A DNA stretch of 64,000 nt from Nostoc sp. TH1S01 (GTDB taxonomy: Bacteria > Cyanobacteriota > Cyanobacteriia > Cyanobacteriales > Nostocaceae): positions 16,865 through 80,864 of the forward strand of contig JAGKSW010000079.1 of the NCBI GenBank assembly GCA_018993265.1, in the 5' to 3' direction. The notes under the pieces are model-generated. The model was not told where the DNA came from and did no database searches. It was given only the letters and a program-made list of their open reading frames with translations. Shown one piece after another: positions 54,879-64,000 of the stretch (positions within the stretch are counted from its first letter, which is position 1; the number at the start of each line of letters is the position of its first letter). A program made the translations under genes and the position numbers.

Positions 54879-57221
54879 TTACAAAGTTTCTGCTGAACCC
54901 CCTAACCAAGGTGTAGTAGGTAAGTCTGAATGATCATGATAATCATTTTGCTGCAAAGTACTTATATCTGGATAAATTCTTAATTTATCTAGCATTGCTA
55001 ACACTTCTGTGGCTGATTGATAGCGTTGTTTAAAATCATCCAGTACCATTTTGCTCAATATCTCAGCTAGGGCATTGCTAACAACTGCCTGATGTTTCCA
55101 TTGCCACTCGCCATCTTCATTCCTATTCATTTCATGGGGTGCAATGCCAGTTAAGGCACGAATGCCAATCATCCCGATCGCATAGATGTCACTATTGTAT
55201 TGGGGACGACCAAAACATTGTTCACTGGGTGCATAACCTCTTGTACCAATCCCAATTGTAAAAGGTGCTTGTTCGGAATTTTCTAGTTGTGGTATTGATA
55301 CTTCTTTGACTGCACCAAAGTCAATCAATACCAGTTTGTTATCTGCATGGCGGCGAATAATATTACTGGGTTTAATATCTCTATGAATTACATTGTTTTC
55401 GTGAACAAAGACTAATATTTGTAATAGTTCTCTAATAATTGCTATGACTGTAGTTTCTCCTAAACCTTGACCTGAAGGTAGTTCTTTAATCAAGGAATGA
55501 CCGATTACATATTCCTGCACTAAATAAAACTCATCGTCTTGTTCAAAATAAGCTAGCAATTGCGGAATTTGGTTATGAGTTCCCAATTTTTCGAGAGTTT
55601 CTGCTTCGGAATTAAATAAACGTCTGGCAAGTTCTAAACTTTTCGCTTGGGTGTTAGCTGGTTTTAGTTGCTTGACAACGCAGTGAGGATAACCAGGACG
55701 GTGCATGTCTTCAGCAATGTAAGTTTCGCTAAATCCACCAGAACCAAGAACTTTGACAATTTTATAGCGTCCAGCGAGGATTTTGCCTGATACAGCTAAA
55801 TCCCTTTTTTTCAGTAAGTCTTGTAGGTCATTTTGTTGACTGATAATTTCTTGGACAACGGGATATGTTTTATATTTTTGAAAAATTGTGACTAATTGGC
55901 GTGTTCTCAATTTTTCTCTAGCGACTTCTATTCCTAAATAAGACAGTCCGTTAAAAGCGATCGCGATCATTGGTAGGGCAGTTGGGAAAATTAACTGACT
56001 ATGTATAAAGCACACATAGCTAATTCCTCCCCAAATGCTGGCTGAGGCCAAACTTACTAAAAATCGTTTGATATTGTTTCTAGTTCTATTAACAATGTAA
56101 ACTGTACTGCCAACTAAAATCAGTACAAACAATCCTTGCAATGCCGGACTAGAAATTGCTGGAGCGATCGCTTTATTCTGCATTAAAGTGGCGATCGCAT
56201 TGGCATGAATTTCTACACCAGACATCCGGTCAGCCATGTCAGCAACAGCTACTGAATGATAATCATTAGTGAGTTTAGCTGTAGAGCCAATCAAAACTAT
56301 CTTGTCTTGAAAAACTCGACCTTGCTGCAAATAGTTATTCCAATTGAGTGTGTCGAGGACATACCACAAGGGAATCGGCTCAAATGTCCCTGCTGGCCCC
56401 CAAAAATAAATGCGATCGCCTTTTGGTTGAGGATATTTGATTTGTGCTGCGCCTAAAACTGCTTCATCAAATGACGGTGCTTTCTCGATCAACATCCCAT
56501 TAGCGGTTAACAGCTTGGTATATTCACTAGCTAGTTTGTGAACTTTGCCATCTGCCTCTAGAGGGAAATTGACGGAACCAACCGCAACTCCACCGACTTG
56601 AAACATCTCCTGCGGTAGAGTCAATTGTGTAAAAGTACCTTGATGGCTGGCAAAACTTTCATAAACTGCGGCTAAAGTCACTTTGCTGCCATATTTTTTT
56701 AATACAGCTTGCAGTTGGCGATCATCCTCACTACCATAACTGCTGGGTGTGTCAAAAACCACATCCAAAGCAACAGACTTTGCTCCGGCTTGGATTAATT
56801 TTTCGATAATCTGGGCGTAAGCAGCACGTTTAAACGGAAAAGATTTCAGTGGTTCTAGGTAGGCATACTGGTGTGCATCTGACTTATAGTACTGTTCGGG
56901 AAGTGAAATTGACTGGTCATCAATGGCCAAAATCACGATATCTGCTGGTGCTGCGTTCGTTGAAGACGTTGCCAAAGGCATCGCTCCCCGCAGTTGAAAA
57001 AACGCCGAAAATATCTGACTCTCCAGCAAATTCACCCAATTCGCACTAGAAGCAGTCAGCAATGTTGCACCTATTGTAGATGCAGCCACTAAAAAATAAC
57101 TCAAGCGAGCTACAAGCTGAGACTGTGATGCTGTCAGAGTTACTTTTGTGGGTTTGCCTGAAGCTGTATTGGCAGTAGAGACATGTTTTTTACTGAAAGT
57201 AGATGTAGGTTCTTCTGCCAT
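54879..57221 (-). CDS. CHASE2-domain Ser/Thr protein kinase
   Basis: The 780-aa receptor-like kinase has a first membrane segment (about residues 37-60), an extracytoplasmic CHASE2 sensor domain (about 75-350, with DIVILAIDDQSI, KSVALDVVFD and KIVLIGSTAKLTND), three further membrane segments (about 360-440) and a cytoplasmic Ser/Thr kinase domain (about 478-750). The kinase keeps VLGSGGFSETY, catalytic Asp615 in HRDIKPSN and Asp634 in DFG, so it is probably active, unlike the DFS variants of the giant kinases at 16-28 kb. CHASE2 ligands are unknown. The start is ATG 57221. It is monocistronic with a long upstream region. Confidence 0.93.
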   Translation of the reverse strand: MAEEPTSTFSKKHVSTANTASGKPTKVTLTASQSQLVARLSYFLVAASTIGATLLTASSANWVNLLESQIFSAFFQLRGAMPLATSSTNAAPADIVILAIDDQSISLPEQYYKSDAHQYAYLEPLKSFPFKRAAYAQIIEKLIQAGAKSVALDVVFDTPSSYGSEDDRQLQAVLKKYGSKVTLAAVYESFASHQGTFTQLTLPQEMFQVGGVAVGSVNFPLEADGKVHKLASEYTKLLTANGMLIEKAPSFDEAVLGAAQIKYPQPKGDRIYFWGPAGTFEPIPLWYVLDTLNWNNYLQQGRVFQDKIVLIGSTAKLTNDYHSVAVADMADRMSGVEIHANAIATLMQNKAIAPAISSPALQGLFVLILVGSTVYIVNRTRNNIKRFLVSLASASIWGGISYVCFIHSQLIFPTALPMIAIAFNGLSYLGIEVAREKLRTRQLVTIFQKYKTYPVVQEIISQQNDLQDLLKKRDLAVSGKILAGRYKIVKVLGSGGFSETYIAEDMHRPGYPHCVVKQLKPANTQAKSLELARRLFNSEAETLEKLGTHNQIPQLLAYFEQDDEFYLVQEYVIGHSLIKELPSGQGLGETTVIAIIRELLQILVFVHENNVIHRDIKPSNIIRRHADNKLVLIDFGAVKEVSIPQLENSEQAPFTIGIGTRGYAPSEQCFGRPQYNSDIYAIGMIGIRALTGIAPHEMNRNEDGEWQWKHQAVVSNALAEILSKMVLDDFKQRYQSATEVLAMLDKLRIYPDISTLQQNDYHDHSDLPTTPWLGGSAETL

Positions 57222-58208
57222 ATCATGTTAATAATTGGTTTACGTACAACTTTATTTATTTAGTCTCATTTCTACTAAGAACATATTGAAATAAAACTTA
57301 AATGAAAATCTTATACATTTGTAATCTATCTTCTCTGACTCCGCACAGTTTGCGAAACCGGATTATTCAAGGCTCTCAACTCTAACATAGGCTGAGTTAT
57401 TTGCTGAGTGAGTTGCAGCAGTCATTGTTCCTTCCACAGACTAAAACCCAGGAAATTCTCGCCCAATAGGCCTATGTTTTGGAAAATATGTCGCGGAAAC
57501 TTGGTTTAAGGGTGTAAGGATATAAAGGTATCGGAGATAGACAATTTATCGTTTATTTCTAAGTTGCGACTCCTGAGTTAAAAATCTCCTGTGGTCAAGA
57601 TATTCCCATTTTGCATTGGCTGGCGGCAAGATTTTCACCTCTGGAGATACAATGAGAGCCTCCTAAAAATTATGATCCAGGAAGCTTGATTTGAGATGAC
57701 TTCAGTCTATTGTGTCAAGGTCGCATGTACAAAAAAGTCTACCATTTTGTTAACAGTAAAACCTATATATGGATTAATATACTTGAAATCTCTCTTTTAC
57801 TTCCCTGTTTCCTCTACTTTCTACATTTGCCTTCACAAATAACTTTACTTAACTCAACTTTATTGATATATGAGCATCAGCCAATATCCTCCTTTTAGAC
57901 ATATTTAGACATATACCTTACCTCTTTAGGAGTAAAATTGACAGTTATATCACTAAGAATGCTGTTACTCAGTCAACTTTATTGGTAGATTTTGATCATA
58001 TGACATATTTATATAGTGTTAGAGGTTAAACTATCGAACACCCAGCAGCTTGGGTTGATGTTTGCGTCAAAATTATGCTTTGAAAGAGGTAAGATAAAGG
58101 CTATACATGAGGAACTAGTTCCCATCTATTAGCAAATTTACGATTTAAGAGTTGCTATAATCTATTGTTCAATCTAAATTCATTGCTATATTTTAGGTGT
58201 AAATTTTT
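57222..58208. other. Long intergenic region between divergent genes
   Basis: Nearly 1 kb between the CHASE2 kinase and the NYN-domain gene. Short frames here have no family resemblance, no ribosome binding site and biased composition. I find no tRNA and no strong hairpin, only scattered AT-rich sequence with a repeat-like TTTAGACATATTTAGACATA pair near 57894. Confidence 0.4.
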
Positions 58209-58739
58209 ATGGGTTCCCCTATGAATCGTCTGTCTATTTTTGTAGACGGAAATAATATGTTCTATGCTCAACAAAAAAATGGCTGGTTTTTTGACCCTCG
58301 GCGAGTATTAGAATATTTCAAACATGAGCAATCAGAAACAACTTTAATTAATGCCTTCTGGTACACTGGCTTAAAAGACCCACAAGATCAACGAGGTTTC
58401 CGCGATGCTCTCATCAGTTTAGGCTATACAGTCCGAACAAAAATCCTCAAAGAATATTATGATGATACTTCCGGACGCTATTCACAAAAAGCTAATTTAG
58501 ATATAGAAATTGTCGTAGACATGTTTAATACTGTAGACCAGTACGACCGGGTAGTTTTATTTAGTGGTGATGGCGATTTTGAAAGAGCTATTGAATTATT
58601 AAGATCTAAAAATACACATATTACAGTAGTGTCTACAGAAGGAATGATTGCTAGAGAACTGCGTAATGCTACGGACAGATATATAGATTTGAATGATATT
58701 AGAGACCAAATAGAAAAAGTAGATGGTCAAGTGCCTTAG
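58209..58739 (+). CDS. NYN-domain protein (LabA/DUF88 family)
   Basis: The 176-aa protein is a PIN-like NYN domain. The acidic active-site residues are seen in [13 protein letters not shown] (near residue 10) and [16 protein letters not shown] (near residue 118), with a middle Asp in [12 protein letters not shown]; together they form the metal site of the nuclease fold. DUF88/LabA proteins occur widely; in Synechococcus LabA takes part in circadian output, but the NYN fold itself suggests RNA cleavage. An alternative ATG at 58221 ([10 protein letters not shown]) is equally good. It lies 90 bp before leuA on the same strand. Confidence 0.87.
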   Translation: MGSPMNRLSIFVDGNNMFYAQQKNGWFFDPRRVLEYFKHEQSETTLINAFWYTGLKDPQDQRGFRDALISLGYTVRTKILKEYYDDTSGRYSQKANLDIEIVVDMFNTVDQYDRVVLFSGDGDFERAIELLRSKNTHITVVSTEGMIARELRNATDRYIDLNDIRDQIEKVDGQVP

Positions 58740-58829
58740 CAATAATTATTTACAAAAATTAGAGCAAAACAACTAAGGTTACAAATATTTAAAATAAAAG
58801 AACTAGACCTAAACACAACCACCAAAAAG

Positions 58830-60422
58830 ATGAATAAACCAGAGCGAATTATCATTTTTGATACGACACTGCGAGATGGAGAACAATGTCCAGGCGCGAC
58901 GTTGAATATAGATGAAAAGCTGGCAATAGCCAAGCAGCTAGCCCGCTTAGGCGTAGATGTTATTGAAGCTGGTTTTGCCTTTGCAAGTCCAGGAGATTTT
59001 GAAGCAGTCAGCAAAATTGCTCAAACTGTCGGGACAGAAGATGGCCCGATAATTTGTAGTTTAGCTAGAGCAAGACACGACGATATTAAAACAGCAGCAG
59101 AAGCAATTAAAGGGGCAGCAAAGGGCAGAATTCATACATTTATTGCAACTTCTGATATTCACCTGAAATATAAATTGAAAAAAACCAGGTCAGAAGTAAT
59201 TGCGATCGCGGAAGAAATGGTCGCTTATGCCAAAAGTTTTACTGATGATGTGGAATTTTCTCCTGAAGATGCAGGACGTTCTGAACCAGAGTTTTTATAT
59301 CAAGTATTAGAAAGAGCGATCGCTGCTGGCGCAACTACAGTTAATATTCCTGATACTGTGGGTTACACAACTCCCAGCGAATTTGGCGCGTTAATTAAGG
59401 GCATAAAAGAAAATGTCCCCAACATCGATAAAGCAATTATTTCTGTTCACGGCCATAACGATTTAGGTTTAGCTGTTGCTAACTTTTTAGAAGCAGTCAA
59501 AAATGGCGCACGCCAATTAGAATGTACCATTAATGGGATTGGGGAACGTGCCGGCAATGCTGCCTTGGAAGAATTAGTCATGGCATTACACGTCCGTCGG
59601 CAATATTTCAATCCCTTCTTAGGAAGGCCTGCTGAATCTGAAGAACCATTAACCAATATTGACACCAGACAAATTTATAAAACCTCCCGTCAAGTTTCCA
59701 GTTTGACAGGAATGTTAGTACAACCAAACAAAGCAATTGTCGGTGCAAATGCCTTTGCCCATGAATCTGGTATCCATCAAGATGGGGTATTAAAAAATAA
59801 ACTCACCTACGAAATTATGGATGCCCAATTGATTGGATTAACAGACAATCAAATCGTCTTAGGCAAACATTCCGGCAGAAATGCTTTTCGTACCCGCTTG
59901 AAAGAATTGGGTTTTGAATTATCAGAAACAGAATTAAACAAAGCCTTTGTGCGGTTTAAAGAAGTTGCTGATAAAAAGAAAGAAATTTCTGATTGGGACT
60001 TGGAAGCAATTGTGAATGATGAAATTCAACAAGCTCCCGATTTATTCCGCGTAGAGTTAGTACAAGTTTCCTGCGGTAGCAACGCTCGTCCTACAGCTAC
60101 AGTCATCCTCCGCACCCCAGATGGCGAAGAATTAACCGATGCCGCCATTGGTACGGGGCCAGTAGATGCAGTTTACAAAGCAATTAACCGTGTTGTGAAC
60201 GTACCCAACCAACTCATTGAATTCTCTGTGCAGTCAGTAACCGCAGGGATTGATGCAATAGGGGAAGTAACCATTCGTTTGCGCTATGAATCGAGAGTAT
60301 TTTCTGGTCATGCAGCAAACACAGACATCATAGTTGCCTCCGCACAAGCTTATGTTAATGCGTTAAATCGTCTTTATGCATCCTTGCAAACGAAGGAAAA
60401 GCAAGAAGAAGTGACTGCATAG
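58830..60422 (+). CDS. leuA: 2-isopropylmalate synthase
   Basis: The 530-aa enzyme is full length: TIM-barrel domain with [15 protein letters not shown] (residues 9-23), [16 protein letters not shown] metal ligands and [12 protein letters not shown], followed by a C-terminal LeuA dimer regulatory domain (about 390-515). It condenses acetyl-CoA with 2-oxoisovalerate, the first step of leucine synthesis, and is usually inhibited by leucine through the C-terminal domain. The start is ATG 58830. No leader peptide for attenuation was found. The LeuB, C and D genes are not in the window. Confidence 0.96.
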   Translation: MNKPERIIIFDTTLRDGEQCPGATLNIDEKLAIAKQLARLGVDVIEAGFAFASPGDFEAVSKIAQTVGTEDGPIICSLARARHDDIKTAAEAIKGAAKGRIHTFIATSDIHLKYKLKKTRSEVIAIAEEMVAYAKSFTDDVEFSPEDAGRSEPEFLYQVLERAIAAGATTVNIPDTVGYTTPSEFGALIKGIKENVPNIDKAIISVHGHNDLGLAVANFLEAVKNGARQLECTINGIGERAGNAALEELVMALHVRRQYFNPFLGRPAESEEPLTNIDTRQIYKTSRQVSSLTGMLVQPNKAIVGANAFAHESGIHQDGVLKNKLTYEIMDAQLIGLTDNQIVLGKHSGRNAFRTRLKELGFELSETELNKAFVRFKEVADKKKEISDWDLEAIVNDEIQQAPDLFRVELVQVSCGSNARPTATVILRTPDGEELTDAAIGTGPVDAVYKAINRVVNVPNQLIEFSVQSVTAGIDAIGEVTIRLRYESRVFSGHAANTDIIVASAQAYVNALNRLYASLQTKEKQEEVTA

Positions 60423-60459
60423 AACGAGAAAATGTTGAGACAAGGTGTGTGAAATTAAG

Positions 60460-60595
60460 AGGTGTAAGTGAGCAAAACCCTTACACCCCATACCCTTTCA
60501 CACGCCAGTTTGCTCAAGTCGGGAAACCCGCCCACGCAACTGGCTCCCTTACACCCAGTCTCCACAGCAAATCTTTGTGCGTAAGTCCTAAAAAT
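60460..60595. repeat. Repeat block with structured palindrome after leuA
   Basis: GGTGTAAGTGAGCAAAACCCTTACACC-type sequence forms an inverted repeat (GGTGTAAG near 60461 with CTTACACC near 60480), followed by a 41-nt palindrome (60504-60544; stem GCCAGTT/AACTGGC, core TTGCTCAAGTCGGGAAACCC) and a TGCGTAAGTCCT string (60579-60590) that is the inverse of the AGGACTTACGCA repeat at 6931. No gene is present. Confidence 0.6.
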
Positions 60596-60694
60596 GAGGA
60601 AATTACTGAAGCTGATGCTAAATAGCAGCAGTTATATTCATAGTAACCTCATATTCAATGTGGAAAACCTAGGGCGCATCTACTATTTTTCAGC

Positions 60695-62137
60695 ATGAAT
60701 CAACCCGTAAAAACAACTTGGCAGGATGTTCATGCAGCGTTCCAAAAAATTTGGGGTTATAACGATTTTCGTTCACCACAGGGAGAAATAATCAGAACTT
60801 TATTAGTACAAAAAGATGCTCTGATTATTATGCCAACAGGCGGGGGTAAATCGATTTGTTTTCAACTGCCAGCATTATTACAAACAGGATTAACATTAGT
60901 AGTTTCTCCCTTGGTAGCGTTAATGGAAAACCAAGTGGAAGAACTACGTCAACGCCATCTGAGTTCAGCACTTTTGCACAGTGAATTACCTTCATCTCAA
61001 CGCCGTGCAACGCTACAAGCAATAGAAAAACAACAACTGCGATTACTTTATTTATCACCAGAAACTTTATTAAGTCCTCCTGTGTGGGAAAAATTATGTA
61101 AGCCACAATTGCAAATCAATGCCTTAATTCTTGATGAGGCACATTGTTTAGTGCAATGGGGGGAAACATTTCGACCAGCTTACCGCAGATTAGGGGCGGT
61201 GCGGACTGCATTACTCAAATCAAAACCACCAGGAACGAAAATTAGTATTGCTGCTTTTACAGCAACAGCTGACCCATTAGCGCAAAATATTATTCAAACA
61301 GTTTTACAATTACAAAAACCTGAAATTTTTCGCCTGAATCCTTACCGTGCTAATCTGCATCCTAGCGTTCGCATCGCTTGGACACCACGCGGGAGAAAAC
61401 AACAGTTACTCCAGTTTATTCAAAAGCGATCGCAACAAGCTGGCTTAATTTATGTTCGCACCCGCCGAGATAGCGAAGAATTAGCAGCATGGTTAGCTGA
61501 GATAGGTTACACTACAGCCAGTTATCACGCGGGTTTAGGTGCAGCCGAACGCCGTGCAGTTGAAGCCAGTTGGTTGGGTGGCAATATACCATTTGTAGTT
61601 TGTACCTGCGCCTTTGGAATGGGGATAAATAAGCCAGATGTCAGGTGGGTAGTGCATTTTCACGCACCACATCTGCTATCAGAATATGTCCAAGAAATTG
61701 GTCGCGCGGGACGAGATGGTAAACCAGCCGAAGCATTGACACTTGTGAGTGAACCTACAGGGTGGTTAGATTCTGGGGATAAACAAAGACAACAATTTTT
61801 TGCTGATAAAATGCGATCGCAGCTGCAAACAGCACAACAATTAGTCAAAAAACTGCCAAAACAAGGTGATATTAATACAGTAACGCGACAATTTCCCAAT
61901 GCAGCTGTAGCGATCGCATTACTTCACAGCAGCGGACAGTTAAAATGGCTTGATCCTTTTCATTACAGTATTGAGTCAAAGGTGCAGAAACAACCGTCAA
62001 CACAATTACAAGCTGTTAAACAAATGCAGCAATACTTAACAACAAAACAGTGCCGTTGGCAGTTTTTATTAAATGCTTTTGGTTTTTCTCAAGATGCAGC
62101 TAACTGGCGTTGCGGACATTGCGATAATTGCTGTTGA
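60695..62137 (+). CDS. recQ: RecQ-family ATP-dependent DNA helicase, short form
   Basis: The 480-aa protein has all helicase motifs: motif 0 FRSPQGEII, motif I MPTGGGKSICFQLP, motif II LDEAHCLVQWG, motif III FTATAD, motif V/VI FGMGINKPDVRWVVH and QEIGRAGRDGKP. It ends in a compact zinc-binding segment with CRWQFLLNAFGF and CGHCDNCC. The winged-helix RQC and HRDC domains of E. coli RecQ (about 610 aa) are missing, a short form that I believe is common in cyanobacteria. It unwinds 3'-tailed DNA during recombination and repair. The ATG 60695 start is clear. Confidence 0.9.
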   Translation: MNQPVKTTWQDVHAAFQKIWGYNDFRSPQGEIIRTLLVQKDALIIMPTGGGKSICFQLPALLQTGLTLVVSPLVALMENQVEELRQRHLSSALLHSELPSSQRRATLQAIEKQQLRLLYLSPETLLSPPVWEKLCKPQLQINALILDEAHCLVQWGETFRPAYRRLGAVRTALLKSKPPGTKISIAAFTATADPLAQNIIQTVLQLQKPEIFRLNPYRANLHPSVRIAWTPRGRKQQLLQFIQKRSQQAGLIYVRTRRDSEELAAWLAEIGYTTASYHAGLGAAERRAVEASWLGGNIPFVVCTCAFGMGINKPDVRWVVHFHAPHLLSEYVQEIGRAGRDGKPAEALTLVSEPTGWLDSGDKQRQQFFADKMRSQLQTAQQLVKKLPKQGDINTVTRQFPNAAVAIALLHSSGQLKWLDPFHYSIESKVQKQPSTQLQAVKQMQQYLTTKQCRWQFLLNAFGFSQDAANWRCGHCDNCC

Positions 62138-62357
62138 TATAAATCCTAAGCACTCTTATGCTCAGACTCTTCTTTTTGCAACAGAAAATCGAGATAGTCT
62201 TGTAATTTTAACAGCCTCGCTCCAGAGAGCTTGCGTAAGTAGGACGACGGAAAAATTTATAAGTATGTAACAAGGGTGAACGAAAAAAGGTGTGGGAGAG
62301 TAGTTAGCGGAGACTTTACGCTAACATAGCTCTTGATACTATGCAACCAAACTACCT

Positions 62358-63158
62358 ATGAACAACCTCCAATCAATTCTGTCTCACATCAGCGAAACAC
62401 TCCAGGACTTACCGGAGTGTCACCATTTAGAAGGATTTGTGAGCGAATTCTACAGTATGTGGCTAAAATTAGGGAACTTTGTGCAACAAAGCTTATTTCA
62501 AGCCTTAATTTCAGAAAAAGAAGCCGAATACTCACATCCGAGAACTAAGCGAGAAAAAAGATATTACACCCCATTGGGTGAAATGGTTCTTGTACGTAGA
62601 GCTTATGTCACAGAAGATGGTATTAAAGTCAAGGTTGATGAAGAGTTAGGGCTACCAAAAGATAAATGGCTACCAATGGTATTAGAATTAGCCTGTGCCT
62701 TGGGAGTTAGTAGTGAATTTCCAAATTCTCACTCCTTGTTTCAAAAATGGACAAGACTAGATTTGACACAAAAAACCTTAGCTAATCAAGTAGAAAAGAC
62801 AGGAAATCAACTACAAACACAAGAGTTTCAGGTTCGATGTGAGCAAGACACTTCTTCACAGTTTGAAATTCCCAATCAAGAGCAGGAACCACCAGATTTA
62901 TTATATGTGGGAGTTGATGGAGTCATGACTCCCTTGAATCAAAAACAAGGATATAAAGAAGCAAAAGTTGGTTTAATGATTGGTTCAGGAGTTGTTGAAA
63001 GTTCCAATCGTCGTGTAGTTACTCAAAGATTAAAACAAGCGGGTATGCACTGGTCTTTTTTTGGGGCTGAAGGAGTTATGGCTCTCAGGGCAGCATACTT
63101 AAGTAATTCAACTCGATGGTCAAATTTTTGGTCATCCTTATCTTATAATTCCCCGTAA
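62358..63158 (+). pseudogene. ISKra4-like transposase with internal deletion
   Basis: The open frame gives 266 residues, while members of the family are about 450-500. The N-terminal part (1-210) is normal: HPRTKREKRYYTPLGEMVLVR-type entry, GVSSEFPNSHSLFQKW, and the first catalytic Asp in LYVGVDGVMTPL. At residue 213 the sequence jumps from EAKVGLMI straight to IGSGVVESSNRRVVTQRLKQ, the C-terminal block with the catalytic Glu. The middle, with the second Asp, is absent, so the enzyme should be inactive. The frame survived the deletion, which suggests a precise in-frame event. Confidence 0.8.
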
Positions 63159-63209
63159 GTTAGCATAAAGCTGACGATAATATTTATCCTTTTAACCTTG
63201 TATTTAATA

Positions 63210-63599
63210 GTGGTCAAAACAAGAGAACAGAGTCTTTCAGATTTAGCACACAGAATAGAACTTTTACAAGCTAAAAGAGAAGAAATCAACCAAGAAATCT
63301 CTACTCTTCTTAAGAGTGATGTAGCTGAAGAGAGTTGTTGGATTGTTCGTTATCGCGCCAAAGGTAAGGGCGGAGCTTATTGGTATTACAAGTGGCAATC
63401 AGGAACACCTATTTTTGTTACCAAAAATGGTAGTAAAAGTTGTCATCAATATATTGGTAAAGCAGGTAGCCCAGCTTTTTTAAAGGCAGTTGAGATGATG
63501 CAAAATCGCACAAAAATCGAAGCTTTAAACCAGGTGCTTCATACACTAGAGCTAGGACTTAATGACCTAGTTGAAGAAGCAGCAAGATTTCAAAAATAA
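63210..63599 (+). CDS. Accessory ORF of the ISKra4-like element
   Basis: The protein (129 aa from GTG 63210) has a coiled-coil N-terminus (SDLAHRIELLQAKREEINQ), a central block WIVRYRAKGKGGAYWYYKW with Gly, Tyr and Trp, then NGSKSCHQYIGKAGSPAF and a second helix. The basic aromatic block suggests nucleic-acid binding, but I do not recognise a named family. It lies between the transposase and the right inverted repeat, on the same strand, so it travels with the element. A TTG start at 63198 is the alternative. Whether it helps transposition or regulates it is unknown. Confidence 0.65.
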   Translation: MVKTREQSLSDLAHRIELLQAKREEINQEISTLLKSDVAEESCWIVRYRAKGKGGAYWYYKWQSGTPIFVTKNGSKSCHQYIGKAGSPAFLKAVEMMQNRTKIEALNQVLHTLELGLNDLVEEAARFQK

Positions 63600-63701
63600 T
63601 TCATATCCTCATAAGAGTTAACATCTATATTGGTCAGAGCTTAGTTAGCGGAAATTATACGCTAACTACTTTCTCTTCCCCACACCTTTTTTCGTTCACC
63701 C

Positions 63702-63930
63702 GCTCATATACCGCTCTTTCATCACTCTAAGCAGAGGAAAATAAGAAATCATCAGAATATAAGGTGTCTGGTATAGCGCCTCGCATTCGATTCATCAATG
63801 TAATTAATGTCAGAAACCCAATCGATAAATGGGAAACTGGAAGGGAGCATCCCACTTTTTATTATTTATGAAGAGATAAATAAATCGTGAGAAATTAAAG
63901 AAGTAGATGGGACTGTAAGCGAAAGGAGCC
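63702..63930. other. Sequence between the IS and a truncated transposase start
   Basis: About 230 bp with no recognised gene. A GTG-started frame of 35 codons (63770-63877; SGIAPRIRFINVINVRNPID) is open but unrecognised. The last bases, GAAAGGAGCC, are the ribosome binding site of the following fragment. Confidence 0.35.
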
Positions 63931-63999
63931 ATGATGACAGAAGAAGAAAAGCAACTTTTAGCTGAACATACCCAGGCGATGCCTTCAGCAAGCCGCTAA
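63931..63999 (+). pseudogene. N-terminal fragment of a transposase-like gene
   Basis: ATGATG follows AAAGGAG at ideal spacing. The frame reads MMTEEEKQLLAEHTQA, resembling the start of other ISKra4-type transposases of cyanobacteria, then runs into a GCGATGCCTTCAGCAAGCCG palindromic repeat and stops at 63997. The gene was therefore interrupted by a repeat. The window ends one base later, so any continuation is not visible. Confidence 0.4.
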
Positions 64000-64000
64000 G

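Larger units (their letters stand above)
62274..63701 (+). mobile_element. ISKra4-like insertion element, internally deleted
   Basis: The 1428-bp element is bounded by long imperfect inverted repeats: GGGTGAACGAAAAAAGGTGT at 62274 and its reverse complement ending at 63701. Just inside each end is a smaller hairpin, GTTAGCG-9 nt-CGCTAAC. It encodes a shortened transposase (62358-63158) and an accessory ORF (63210-63599). No flanking target duplication is visible (TATGTAACAA left, GCTCATATAC right). Because the transposase core is missing, the element can move only with help from an intact copy elsewhere. Confidence 0.85.

Noticed and set aside
57710..57898. 62-codon ORF with hydrophobic stretch in the long intergenic region
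   Set aside because: No ribosome binding site and no conserved-looking residues; AT-rich DNA readily gives such frames.
62333..62548. 71-codon ORF at the start of the IS element
   Set aside because: It is an out-of-frame shadow of the transposase N-terminus.

Overview
The window reads as chromosome of a filamentous, probably heterocyst-forming cyanobacterium (Nostoc/Anabaena/Calothrix type). Evidence seen directly: very frequent HIP1 octamers (GCGATCGC), low-GC intergenic DNA filled with short tandem heptamers of the STRR type and small palindromic repeats, cytochrome c6, cyanobacterial small families (DUF1825, DUF2256), a group 2 sigma factor, a CyaC-type adenylate cyclase, and giant Ser/Thr-His multikinases of the HstK type. 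Species cannot be fixed from the sequence alone.

Layout. 0.5-7 kb: a GNAT acetyltransferase, a CyaC-like receiver/GAF/histidine kinase/receiver/cyclase hybrid and a TonB-like protein; then tRNA-Gly(UCC). 7.4-14.2 kb: a sulfurtransferase divergent from an MnmC-type methyltransferase, an HD-GYP response regulator, glmU converging on an isoaspartyl peptidase, and a 52-aa zinc-ribbon protein (DUF2256). 14.4-28 kb: a leftward array of three histidine-kinase genes, two of them giant tandem paralogues, with the last 16 codons of a lost fourth kinase in front. 28.2-40.8 kb: housekeeping genes (gatB, argJ, pyrF, tyrS, a class A PBP, a YpfJ-type zinc protease, a MoaD-like protein) separated by small mobile repeats. 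40.9-46.1 kb: a TonB-dependent receptor, an orphan double-glycine Gly/Tyr/Phe-rich peptide, a secreted TPR protein, petJ and a second GNAT enzyme. 46.2-62.1 kb: a group 2 sigma factor, priA with an in-frame repeat insertion, an FAD monooxygenase, a YefM/YoeB toxin-antitoxin pair, serS, a CHASE2 Ser/Thr kinase, a NYN-domain protein, leuA and a short recQ. 62.27-63.70 kb: an internally deleted ISKra4-like element with long terminal inverted repeats and an accessory ORF, followed by the start of another truncated transposase gene.

The window contains no obvious large defence or biosynthetic cluster. The most interesting items are: the orphan RiPP-like precursor at 43244-43465; the kinase array with a fossil and PAS gain/loss; two neighbouring homologous small-RNA candidates upstream of argJ; a 211-bp MITE with perfect 13-bp inverted repeats and 10-bp target duplication; a pair of 111-bp MITEs, one of which supplies the gatB stop codon; a structured repeat with a covarying stem that is also present in frame inside priA; and a GAC-N5-GTC palindrome in front of petJ.

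Start codons were moved inward from the longest reading frame where the sequence argued for it (glmU, argJ, tyrS, petJ, sigma factor, TonB receptor, toxin, antitoxin and others); each case is noted. Domain calls rest on motif reading, not on database searches.
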